A stretch of 64,000 bases of DNA, from assembly GCA_030549335.1 (NCBI GenBank), contig CM060189.1:32077001-32141000 (forward strand). Reading direction: 5' to 3'. The position numbers were made by a program, and so were the translations under genes. Below the pieces are notes generated by a model. It was not told the DNA's origin and searched no databases. It was given only the letters and a program-made list of their open reading frames with translations. Of the stretch, positions 31,284 to 42,923 are shown piece after piece (position 1 is the stretch's first letter; each line of letters opens with the position of its first letter). This DNA comes from Pontederia crassipes. Lineage: Eukaryota > Streptophyta > Magnoliopsida > Commelinales > Pontederiaceae.

Positions 31284-32853
31284 TTATGTAATCTTTGGTA
31301 CCCAAATTTCTTTGGGTCCTATTTTGTTAGATGTTGTTCCTTTCGGAACCCAAATCATGCCATTTGTGAAGATTTTCTTGCTTTGCACTGATACGCAAAA
31401 TGATCATTAAATTCACATGTAATATGTGATTTTCTATATGTATGATTAGATTTCCAATAAGAGTTTTCATGCCTAAAGTGTTTTCTAGGACTATTTTTTG
31501 TTACAAGAGAAATAGCTATATTTTTCAAAGAGGCGTTTTCTTTCTTTTCTTTTTCTAAAGAGCATGCTAGTTTTATAATTTCACGTGCATGTGTAATCTC
31601 CAAAGTTTCAATTTCATTTTTGAGATTTTCATTTTCCATTTCTAATTTTTCAAACTCATTTTTCATAATGTGAAGATCATTCATCAAGGTTTCATTAGAA
31701 ATTAGACATGCATCCCTTTCCTTTTTCAAAATATCAAAGTCATCTTTTATAATATGAAAATCATTCATCAATTTTTTATTCTTTTTTTAAGAATAAGAAA
31801 TATTTTAATTAAGAAAGAGAATTCCTTATGTACGTCAAAATTGATATTATCATCCTCATTATCATTATCACTATTAGCACTAGAACAATAAGAAAAGTTG
31901 GATGATACCTCATCATTATGTGTCATTAAGCATAGATATGCATCCTCGCTGGACGAATTTGATGATTCATTTTATTCACCTTCACTTGACTCATCATGTC
32001 TTTTCTTCTTTCTTCTGAGATGTCTCTTCTTTATGATTTTTGTATGATCTTCGAGTAGGCTTCACATTCTTTTCTTTCTCTTTCATCAATTTGAGATACT
32101 TATCGAGTTCTCTTGAGTAGAGAGCGAGTCTCTTGTCGTCTACTTCTTCTTCACTCGAGTCATCTTCACTTTTGCTTGCTTTCAAAGCCAATGTCTTCTT
32201 TTGGGGAGCATTTGATTCTTTTTCTTCTTGGATTCCAATCTCATAGGTTAGAAGTGAACCAATTAGATCGTCAAAATTCAATTTGTTCAAATCTTTTTCT
32301 TCGATCACCGTCCTTTTTGTATGCCAACGGGAGGAGAGAGACCTGAGAATCTTTTTCACTTTTTGGGATTAGTTCTTGGCTCGTTCAAAGAGGCTAAGCC
32401 ATTCACAATATCATTAAATTGAGCAACGATATCATTTATAGATTCATTATCGTACATTTTGAAAGAATCATATTGATGATTTAGAATATTCAATCTAGAT
32501 TCTTTGACTTTATCCGTTCCTTCATAAGTGGTAATAAGTTTCTTCCAAATTTCGGTTGCACTTTCACAACTAAAAATTCGATTAAAATCTATTGAATCCA
32601 AAGCACAATAAAAAATGTTCTTCGCTTTCCAATCCAATTTTGAAAAAATCTTTTGTCTTTCATCATGTTCGGAAGTTAATTTTTCATGTAAATAATAACC
32701 TTTTTCGACAATATCCCACATGTTTATATCAATAGAATATATGTAGACTTGAATCCAAATTTTCCAATATCCAAAATTTGATGCATTTAAAAGAGAAGGA
32801 CGACTAATTGATTGTCCTTCGGCAAAAACAAATGCACTTGGTGCTCTTAAGAT
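31284..32853 (-). pseudogene. Copia gag (UBN2-type) remnant, copy 1
   Basis: Read on the minus strand from about 32853: FVFAEGQSISRP, then WKIWIQVYIYSIDINMWDIV, then KLDWKAKNIFYCALD and IWKKLITTYEGTDKVKESRL. These are hallmarks of the plant copia gag (UBN2) domain. A frame change near 32358 leads into EEKDLNKLNFDDLIGSLLTYE and a Glu/Lys/Ser-rich tail, with further breaks. The CCHC knuckle region (CEFNDHFAYQC) survives with its first Cys pair disturbed. A one-base change then breaks frame near 31355. The reading ends at a TAA (31284-31286), the same point as in copy 2. Gag would form the particle shell; no enzyme is encoded. Confidence 0.8.
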
Positions 32854-32951
32854 TGTTAAATAAAAAAATGATTGAACCTTAAAAATGATTAGATCTAAAA
32901 TGATTAGATATGAAAATGAGAAAATTCAAAAGATCAAAACAAGAGCAACCC

Positions 32952-32963
32952 GCTCTGATACCA
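32952..32963 (-). promoter_or_regulatory. Primer binding site of copia copy 1
   Basis: 'tggtatcagagc' on the minus strand, two bases from the LTR. tRNA-iMet type. Confidence 0.85.
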
Positions 32964-32965
32964 AT

Positions 32966-34157
32966 TGTAGGATCCCAAATGGCACTAAGAGGGGGAGGGG
33001 GGGGGGGTGAATTGGTGTTTAACTGAAAATGTCGATTTTATGAAATTCGTCGCGGAAGCATAAAACCGATTCTTAAAAACCTTTGTAATTCAAATTATAA
33101 ACACAATATTAATGAGGAGAGAGAGTGAGAGAAATCAAACACGAAGACACGAGTGGTTGTTGATGAAGTTCGGCCACACCTTGACCTACGTTCCCGCTCC
33201 GACCGTCGGAGACTCCACTAATCCCTTTCTTTGTTCCAAATGGGGCAAGGAAGAAAGCCCTTTACACAACCACCTTTTTCTCCGCTTCGAGAGGCAAGAC
33301 AACCTCTTCTCCTAAAAAGCTAATCTTTTCTCTTGCTCAAGAGATAAGATTTGAAACCTCTTTTACACAGGAGCTCTCACAATTTTTCTGAAGAATAGTT
33401 TCTCTCTTTTACAATAGAACACTCACAAGAAGAGAGGAGAGAAAGAAAGAAGGCTCTAAAATGACAACTTCAAGAGAAATGATCTTCTTTTGATTTCTTG
33501 AAGTTTTGCTTCAATGCTTGAATTGTTACTTTTGCTTCTGGCCTTGACACTCTTTTTATAGGCTCTGTTATGTGAAAAATTCGTCCAGAATTAATTCCAC
33601 ATTTTTTCCTCAAAATATAGCCATTACTGTTCATTTTAGTAATGGACCGGTCGACCGTATTTATGGTCCGATCGACCGGACTCCAATTACCGCAGCTGGT
33701 CGGTCGACCGAACTATCGACCGGTGTCTCGATCGGTACAGTCTCACATTTTTTATTTGTAGCCGTTGAGCTGATCGGTCGGCCGCTGCATCGACCGGTCT
33801 GTCGATCGATACAGTCTCACAGTTTTCATTTGAGCAGCTTATGCCTTGATCGGTTGACCGGTATCTCCGATCGATTGACCGTACTTTCTCGACCGGCAAG
33901 TTGACCGTCCTATATTATTTTGAGCATAACTTTCTGCACGGTTATCCAAATTAGATGATCTTGGAGTCTATGGAAAGTTAACAGAATTCTCTACAACTCG
34001 GATGAAAATTAATAAGATCAGTGCCAAATATTTAATCAAAGTGTAGTGCATAAAGTTATCTTATTTTTTTAAAACTTTTTAGCATTTTATCTTTAATCAT
34101 TCGAGGTTTGTATCGTCAAAATATAAGTTAATATGTCATTAAAACTTAGATCCAACA
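32966..34157 (-). repeat. 5' LTR (element sense) of gag-only copia copy 1
   Basis: 1192 bp. Contains 'ggtcgaccg'-type palindromes at 33645-33905. A run of about 12 G lies at 32996-33008. It contains the stretch 'ccacaccttgacctacgt', common near plant copia LTR ends. Confidence 0.85.
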
Positions 34158-34462
34158 GTTAATAAGTACTTATTTTACCTACTTATAAGTAAAAAAAAAT
34201 AAGCTAGGGAGTTAGCTTTTGTGGGAGGAAAAAGTTGAGTTTGATTAATGAATGCATTGTTTTATCTTTATAATATACATAACTTTCTTCACATATTTCA
34301 TCTATTATAATATTAATGTCTTTTTGTTCATTGGAATAAAATAATAACTTATAAGTTTTTTTGTTATCAAACATGTAACACTTATTTTTAAAATCACCTT
34401 AAGCTATTAAGCTATTTATCAATTATTTATTAGCTATTTTATATTAGTTAAGCCAAACAGGC

Positions 34463-35631
34463 CAGAATTTATGTTGATTTGATTCAATTCATTTACCTAA
34501 TTTCTTAAATCGTAAGAATTCAATAGTTTGATTCTAGAGTTTAACAACATTGACATCTCCCACCGCAGCTACCATTAGCTTAACCACTATCACCAACGCC
34601 AACTCCACCTTGGCTGAATGCATCATCGTCGTCGCTGCCTATTATAAGAACTGCGGCATGATGGCGAAGAGCGTGTAGCAGCATTTGAGTAGTTTTTAAG
34701 TTTTTATGATATGTTTGCCTTCGAAGATATTTTAAAATATTGCTCGAATACATTGAATAGTTTTTCATTTTGCTCTCGCCTCCTAATTATCAAGAGAAAG
34801 GTGGAATAATAAATGACTAATTCAAAATCAAATAAAGCAACAAGATCACTAAACCACTCAACACCTCTCTCCAACACATTCATTTATTGAACTTTTTTAT
34901 ATTTCTTATTTCATAAAACCTAATCAAGCATTCTTTGGCTCGTTATTGACAAAAATTAAAACAATACTTAAGGAGACCAGAAAATAAATAGAAATTCATA
35001 AATTTAAAAATTCTAGAAACCAATTATTTTATCCTCAATCTAAGCACTACTTTATATCAAGAGCAATGATATTACTTCATTTTTCTCCTTTCTCATGCAT
35101 CAATATATTTTTATCATATCGCATATCGATCGATTATTCAAGCCCTATTTCATAGCAAGAGCATCACACATCACTCTTTACATGTGATACATGAATTTGA
35201 AAATAATCAGTATTGTATTCAGTCTTATATTAATTTTTTTATTATATGTATTATTTTATCAGATTATTTACTTTTATTTTATTAAATAAAACCTATCCAA
35301 GTTTTGTGCATATTTTTTTTAGGAAACAAAACAACAAATGTATGGAAAAGAAAACTACATTCATCAGAATAGAGGTAGAAAGTGAAAATTAAAAGTTAAA
35401 AATTATCTATCATAGGTCATGACAGGATGACCATGGCTTGACTGTGACATGCTTGTAATGACACATGAAAGTGCACAATTTAATTATGAAAATCTCCGAA
35501 AACAATGTCTTAATTAGGAAGTCACATGTATGAAAATCACTTTTACACTTCAATTTGGACATTATAAGAGTTATGAAAATACTGTCAGAAATTTTGATAT
35601 CACATTTTTTAGTTCAATTTGGGTTCTATTT
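34463..35631. other. AT-rich intergenic sequence
   Basis: A short less-AT-rich patch lies at 34550-34680 with no conserved reading frame. Nothing else recognised. Confidence 0.35.
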
Positions 35632-35785
35632 GACTATAAAATCTCAGTAATGACCCATGATAGACAATTATTTTGAGTTCCAAAAATATTTTTGAAGGAA
35701 TTTAATTTTGACCATAAAATCTCCATAGTGGCCCATGATAGACAATTATCTTGAGTTTCAAAAATATTTTTGAAGGAATTTAAAA
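35632..35785. repeat. Two-copy tandem repeat, 78-bp unit
   Basis: Units start at 35632 (gactataaaatctc) and 35710 (gaccataaaatctcc). Both contain 'cccatgatagacaattat' and 'aaaatatttttgaaggaatt'. The 78-aa ORF here is a by-product. Confidence 0.85.
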
Positions 35786-36295
35786 AGCGCACGAGGGCTA
35801 CTACACATACTATATATTCCAAGAATAAATTCAAAATAAATGTTGAAATTTGACTAGGCAAAAATATCAAAATTAATCCTACTCTGATTTTATCTTATTT
35901 CGCATAGAAAGGGATTTTGATTTTTTTCTTCCATCATATGAAAACTAAAAACATTTATTAATAGATGTTTTCTACAATCTTGAGAAAAGGATGATAAGTT
36001 TTGTAACATGTGATTTAATTACAAGAATGTGAGAGAATTCAAAATCTTTATTGAGAAGATTTTTGCATGATTGCAATGGATGAAAACCAAGCAGATGATT
36101 CTTGAGAGTATTCTCTATTCTATTTTTTGTTGGGATGATCTCATACTCCAATGTTTCATTTTATTTTTGTTTGATATATTTGTAATAGTTTAATTGATAT
36201 GACAAACTATTAGAACCTTTTTTTATTATCATTTAAAGTATTTTTTTAATATGCATGTTATTATGAATATATTTCTGGAATTTAATTATCTTCTC
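35786..36295. other. AT-rich spacer
   Basis: No gene or repeat structure recognised. Confidence 0.35.
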
Positions 36296-36758
36296 CAAGG
36301 TAGTCAAGATCTCGATCTCGATCTTAAGATCTTACGATTTTACGATATTACTACCTCTTATCGATCTCAATCTTATCTGTAGGATCTTTTGTGTAATATC
36401 TTAATACGATCTTAATTTTGATCACGCGATCTTATGATCTTATCCGATCATATATGATCTCGTATGATTAATATAATTATTTAAATATTAATTAAAAATA
36501 TATTTATGATAATAAAATTAATTTAGATGAATTTTAATATATTTTCTTTATTTTTAACATGTTTTGATATAATTTTGTTTAAGAATCAATAAAAAATGAT
36601 TTACTGAGGTGTAATTTAATATTTAAAGGCAAAAGTTTTATAAAAAAAATATTTATTATATTTAAAATATTTTTTATCAATAGGTAGAATCTTACAATCC
36701 TCGATCTGATCTTAACCCTCCTCCGATCTTATGTAAGATCCCGATCTTAACTACTTTG
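36296..36758. mobile_element. GATC-rich MITE, probably hAT-type
   Basis: The ends are inverted: 'caaggtagtcaagatc' on the left, and the reverse complement of 'gatcttaactactttg' on the right. Both end zones are rich in 'cgatctta' and 'agatc' repeats in both orientations. Flanks 'atcttctc' and 'gtcttctt' match at 6 of 8 bases, fitting a decayed 8-bp hAT duplication. No coding capacity. Confidence 0.55.
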
Positions 36759-38120
36759 GTCTTCTTTACTTAGTTGCTATCATGATAATAGTATTTGCAT
36801 TTAATTGTATGATTTTTGCGAAATTGATCCTTAACTTTTAAATCGAAGTATTGCATGTCGCAACTTGTTTGTTGCATAGTTAGATTGATTGTAAAGAAGC
36901 ATTTGGTAGTTTAGAAGGAAAATGAGTAGTTATGGATGTTAATGCATTTAATCGAGTTAATTCTAATTATATTAATTGATATTATTGTGCATGAAAACCT
37001 AACATAGAAGGGAAACATAAACATTACAACGAATAAGAGTTAAACCTATTTTTTGGAGTGGTAAAGTTTGATTAAGAGAGGAAAATAAGTATATATAAAT
37101 AGTTGGGCAAATACAATAGTTGCAATTACAAGGTTTTCTTTTGTAGTATAGAATTGGTGTGTATGCACTTCATAATGGGAATTGTAGCAATTGCTAGAAT
37201 CACTATGGCATTGTAATATTCAAATGTTGCTTAACTTATCATTAAAATAAAAAGACATAGGTACTTATATATGCAGTAGCACAAATTAATAAGTCAAAGA
37301 ATGTATGGTCACTCACTCATGTTAATTGGATGTCATACCTACATATGCTTAAATGTACATCTATGTGATACAACAACACTATGGCAAACATGAATTTTTA
37401 ATTAGGAGTAACACTTAATCATTTTCATTATTAACTAAATCTAAAAATAAGATTTATAATGTTGATATGTGATATACGATGATAATGAATAAATGGAATG
37501 ACATATATGAGAGAAATTTTATAAATATTTTTAGAAATAATAAGGATGAATTATATAAATATGAAAAGGATGTATTAAAATTAGAAAGGTTAATATAAGT
37601 TGTGGCTATGACACTTGTAATTGTCGAATGTTGAAGGAATCTAAATCTAAATGATGTTGACTAGGAAACTTTGTACGCATGTTTAACACTCGAAGTGAGA
37701 CGAGGAAGGAGTTGACAAGTCAGATAAATTCAAGGTGAGAGAACTTGTCTCAAATGGCATGAATTGCTTAACTTTTCGGAGTGATGTCATTGTTCCACCC
37801 GATGTGAAATAGATTTTCATGATAGTTTCCTTCGTGCATATTCATATTTATTTGTATGCTTCATATGTGTGTCATCATATGACCTGTGATATTTTATTAT
37901 GAATTCTAAAAATTCGTCAAATTTTATTCTTGTGAAATTGAAGTAAATATTTGGATTTTTGAAAATAAAATATCTATATGATGGTTTCTAATCCTAAACT
38001 TTCATTTCGAATTTGCATTCATACATCATGTGCATTACATGTAAAAACCCACATAAGACATAATGTTTTCACCTCGGAGGATTGACCAATTCCGAGTAGA
38101 CTGGTTGGGGTTCGATTTGC
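36759..38120. other. AT-rich sequence, LTR-like near 37650-38000
   Basis: No gene seen. The phrases around 37680 (acactcgaagtgagacgagg) and the repeat that follows resemble plant gypsy LTR DNA, but no ends were identified. Confidence 0.3.
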
Positions 38121-38340
38121 TCTTTGTCGATATAATGACATGAGGGACAGGTTCAACACTCTTTGTCAATATAGTGACACGAAATGTGGAATTAGAACAA
38201 CCATCCTGTGATGATATAGTGACACGAAGGATGGAGTGGAGAGAGAGAAAAAAATAATCTCTGTATCGATATACCGACACGAGGGATGATGGAATTAGAA
38301 TGACCACAGCACCATGTGACGATATAGTGACACGAGAAGT
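38121..38340. repeat. Short interspersed tandem motif 'gatatagtgacacga'
   Basis: Five copies of (g/c)(a/g)atata(g/a)tgacacga or close variants occur at about 38127, 38166, 38213, 38266 and 38318, spaced 39-53 bp apart. Tandem motifs of this kind are seen in some plant gypsy LTRs. Confidence 0.7.
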
Positions 38341-41300
38341 GGACGAAGAAGCACTCGAATGATGAGTGATATGAATATATGTGTTTGATGATGTTCCCTC
38401 AATCTTATGATGCTATGTGCATTCATAGCATTCATTTTAGTATGATCATTATTAAAACGAGTTTCCTTGAAGAAATGAAAATAATTTGAAATAATTTCTA
38501 AAAATAAAATTACTTAAGATAGTCGTTTGACTCAATGAGCTTTTTAATTTTAATTATTTTTATAGGTAATGACTGAAAGCATGTCTTGCTTGCATAGCAT
38601 GAAATAAAAAAATGTAAAGGTTGCTAGGAAATGTGCATGTGTGAGAGACATGATCATTGAATTGCTAAGTTTGTGTTTCATTGAATTTTTCCTATACGTA
38701 TTTATTACTCGAAGAATGTTTTGTATGATTTTGGAGATATTGGATTATAGTGTGGAGTGATGGACGCTTTACGAGCATCTAGCTCATGATTTCGATTAGA
38801 GAATGAGATTATGACTCATTGTTTTGGGCATGTGCCCCACTCTTTTAGTTCTTTATTGAATTGTTATAATATTCTTATAACTACATGTAATGGTGAAATT
38901 TTAAGTTAATTGTCTATATATATATATATATAATATTGTATATGACGTATAGACGAATTTACGCATATGTTATGTCGAAATTTTTGGAAAGTTCCACAGT
39001 TTAAATTTTCATTGAATATTTGAATTTGAATTTAAACGATTGATTTTATAGTTTCACCCCCTTGTGATCAAACGAGTAGTTGAGCGCTATAGAGGAAGTG
39101 TACCACTAGCATAAATTAAGACCTCTCTGATTGCTACAAAGCAGTGGAAAATAAAAGGAAAGCAGAGAAGCATATCATCCACCAACACCAAAAAAACCAA
39201 CCACATCAATGCAATGGCTTCCTAAGAACAATATATCTATTACAATCAATGGCATAACTCCAAATTCAATTTAATAAAGTTATTGTACTTGAAGAACCAT
39301 CACCATCCGCAGAGGCACAAGGTTGAAAACTTTGGATGTCATATATCACTACATTTGCTAAACTTCACCATGACGAGCGTTTACGATCAAATTCAATAAT
39401 CTCAGCAAGGCAACAAGATTGTTCCTTAATTGCTTATATATCTATTTGATTTATATCATTCTAAATTGATTATCACATATTAACCTCAGCATATGTCTTG
39501 TTAAAATTAAGTTAATGATTCAATTTAAATTAGGACTATTTGTTCTTCTTGAACCCTTAACTTTTGTTTGGGATTTTACTTTTCATTTGACTAGTTAGTT
39601 TTCCTATTCTTAATTTATTGTCTTAGTTATTCTATTTTATTTTTTTGTTATCTTTTAATTTGGACTAATCATTTTATATTGCAAGTCCAATTTCTCAATA
39701 ATTTACCTAAAGAAATAATTATTATTTTTCATAGGTCATTTTGTTGATGTCATGGATCGATATTGTGAATACCATGGGCCATTATTTAAGTTTCATAGTT
39801 TCATTAGTTAATTTTTACCAATTCCTTATTTCACAAGCCATAATCCTAGAATCAAGACCCATAATTTTTACGTCATAGTTTCTTTACACATTAGTCATGA
39901 GTTTATTAGTGGACTTCGATTTTTACATTCACCTTTCACAAGCCTTGATCATTATGTCACAAGGCTACCAATAATTTATCTCATTGGTCATTATTCTTAG
40001 GTCCAAACTTGCGATATGGTTTTCACCACAACTCCGACCAGTTCTAATGTCGATCAATCTTCTCCTATGACTCCAAGGATGAATAGTTACCAAGAATCTT
40101 CAATAGCAATCCCAATTCACCACCTATATACTCTTGGATGGCATTCTCTTCTCCGACATTTGGAATGATGATCACCCAATTCATTATCGATGAGGCAAGC
40201 TCGCCCCAACATCGAACCATTGACCTAGCTACCTTAGTGTCACCATTCACTAGCTATGATAGTAATTTAACTCACGATCCTACATCTCCATGTCACAAGT
40301 CGACAATGACTTTGGCAAATGGACTTCGATGCTAAATTTTGGCAACCTTGACTTCAAAGACGCCAAACAAGATTCATCACCGATGATCTGCAAACTTAGA
40401 GGCCTGTGAATCTTTCACCTTCGGCAACTAGTTATTCAACATCAACTACATAGGAGTCGGTGGTTTTTTCACCATCTTCCTTGCCGATCACTCATGACCT
40501 TCAACCCCGATAGCTTCGTCAAATCACACTAGTAGTTCCTTCCCTCCTTCCCTCTTTGTCTATCACCGCCAAACTTAAGTCGAGTGGTTTCCATTCAACA
40601 ATCAATATTTGTGTCCATAAGCATGATCATTTAGTTGGCAAAATTAATGGTTTATTGCAGAAATGTAAGAACTAACATAACTATAAATTTAAAAAATTAT
40701 AGATTTAATTATATACATGTAGTGAAATTATTTAACTATATGAAGCCTTTAACAAAATTAACTAATCTTGTGTTCCTTTAAAGTAGAAAAATAATAAAGC
40801 ATTAATCTATGTGTTATTTCAATCAAAGGGACTAATGACAAGAAATACATATATTTGTATTATAGTAATAATATGGAACTATTAAAAAGTTGAAGAATAG
40901 AGATGAAAGACATCTTTAACTCTGTAATTTCTTTCTCAAGAATACTTATAAAAATATGTTAATTAATTAATGACCCTAGAATTATTAAGAGATGTTATGA
41001 GTAGTGGTAAATATCTTTAACTCAATATGAGAGAATGGAAAATGACCCGTCAAGATAATAGTAATGAGATTGGTATGTTTCAATGACTTAAAAAGACCAT
41101 TGGATTCAATATTTGAGATAATAGGAAAAAAAAATCAGCTAAGAATGATTCTCAAGAATCATTAATTATGCATGTGTGTGTATGCATATGAATTATAGAA
41201 ATATTTTACATTTGGTTTAGGAATAAATAAAATGTTTAGCAGAAATTGACATCATGTTACTATTTGATAATTACTTTCCAATATATAGCAGCAGAAATTT

Positions 41301-42660
41301 TATACATGAAATTAGTTGAAGGCATACTTTTATGTAATTATATTGGCTAAGATATAACAATGTCCAATTATGCAAGTTCCTTATGATCTAATATTTCGAA
41401 AAATACTCAATGAGCATCCTTATATAAATCTCTTGTGGATTTTTTTCTCCAAAAAAAAGAAACCAATAGTCCAAATCTCGATGAATTTGAGCGGTACAAT
41501 CGTGAACTGACGATTTGGTTTAATAAAAATTATTTTTTTAGAAAATATGGATTCAACCAGGTTGACTCGGTCAAAACCGAGTTAAACTAAAAAATCAATT
41601 CAATTTATTATTTTATCAAAAATATTAAAAAGCAGAAAAAAAATTTGGAAAAAAGGGAAAGTTGATTTTGATAAGGACGTGTAAGAATATGAAACAGAGA
41701 GATAATGAATAAAATAAACTCTAGGAAAGTAAATTTAAATTTTAAAAATAAAATGTGAAAGGTAACAAAAATTAAACAAAAGAGAAAATTATTATAAATA
41801 ATGTTAGTGAATAATAAAATTCTAATTTGATTAATGTAAAATAATAATTAATATGAATTAATTCTATTTTTTATCTTTTCCATTTTTATTTGTATTATAT
41901 TTTAAGAAGCAATAGTAATAATATTATTTTATTTAAAATTTGGTTCGATCCTATCCCAAATCCGATTAAACCGCTAGAACCTTGACTAGTGGACTCCAGT
42001 CCGATTATAAAAAATATTGCATGGAAAATTATTCCTTACAAACAGAAGACAACCACCATATTAGTGTACGTGATGGGTCCAGAAGTGGATGTTATAGCGT
42101 TCAAGCAACTTCCAAACTAGTAGTGGAGGGGAAGTTACTTAATTATAATGTCTTGGCGAGAGAGAGAGAGATCGATGGAGTAAATGCGTATCATGTGGCA
42201 AGTTACAATCATCAGTCGTTTTCTTCTTAGTGCTAACCTTATAGTGCACATTTTTTAGTTCAAATTTTGTTTTAGTTTATCTTATCATATGCATGATATT
42301 TTAGTCCTATATTTATACACACACACACAAAAATACAGTATTTTTAATGACATATTTTTGTACACTTGTACGTATTTTAGTATTTTTTTTTTCAAATAAT
42401 GTTGGCTTGCTTAGCAAGGTGCACGGAATTATGTGGAATCTTTTTTCCTAATTTAGAAATAATTGTTCACGTAATTAAAGTATAGTGAGACGAAAAAAAA
42501 GAAGAAAAAGGCTGCAGCTTTTAATTGTGGCTGGATTGTTTCCTCAATTTAAACGGAACTGCATGGAAAAGTGGCCAAACTGTTAAACCTAACTTGGACC
42601 TACATGGCTTCAAATGCATGCCATTGTTGCTAATCTGTGTGAACCCGGTGGATATATCTA
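38341..42660. other. Long AT-rich intergenic region
   Basis: No conserved coding sequence recognised. 40020-40600 is less AT-rich, with short fragmentary frames on both strands (for example 40065-40335) and no domain. A short (AC)n run lies near 42317. The ORF at 41982-42230 is unsupported. Confidence 0.35.
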
Positions 42661-42875
42661 TGGTGAAGATATATGATTATATATAGGTTTGTACTCTTGA
42701 TACTGCATGTATATATATGGTATAGTAACGATTAGGTTAGGAAAAGAGATCAACTTGTGTTTAATTAGTAGGTTAGAAATTGATTAATGTTCCATAATTA
42801 TGCACAAGATCCAGAGCACTTGCAATCAGGGCCTGTATTTACGGGACGGTTTCCATCGATGCTCTTTAAGATCTT

Positions 42876-42879
<4 letters not shown>

Positions 42880-42916
<37 letters not shown>
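42880..42916 (+). repeat. (GA)n microsatellite abutting the glucanase start codon
   Basis: About 18 GA units end exactly at the ATG (42917), so they lie in the 5' leader of the GH17 gene. Length variation here would change the leader but not the protein. Confidence 0.85.

Positions 42917-42923
<7 letters not shown>

Larger units (their letters stand above)
29318..34157 (-). mobile_element. Gag-only Sirevirus-like (Ty1/copia) retrotransposon, copy 1
   Basis: A complete LTR element on the minus strand. Flanks 29313-29317 and 34158-34162 are both 'gttaa' (perfect 5-bp target duplication). LTRs are at 29318-30557 and 32966-34157, the primer site at 32952-32963, and the polypurine tract next to 30557. 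The 2.4-kb interior holds a broken gag followed by about 700 bp with several purine-rich tracts, a Sirevirus trait. There is no protease, integrase or reverse transcriptase. The copy at 55651-60540 has the same structure, so this is a non-autonomous family rather than one deleted copy. Confidence 0.85.
29231..34462. mobile_element. hAT-like MITE split by a copia element
   Basis: The two halves are 29231-29317 and 34158-34462. The outer ends are inverted: 'ggtgtttgactaagattataa' on the left, and the reverse complement of 'ttatattagttaagccaaacaggcc' on the right. This is the 'GGCCTGTTTGG' style of hAT/MITE ends. The flanks carry similar 'gtttatg/atttatg' sequence, a possible decayed target duplication. 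Removing 29318-34162 restores a continuous AT-rich MITE. Confidence 0.55.
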
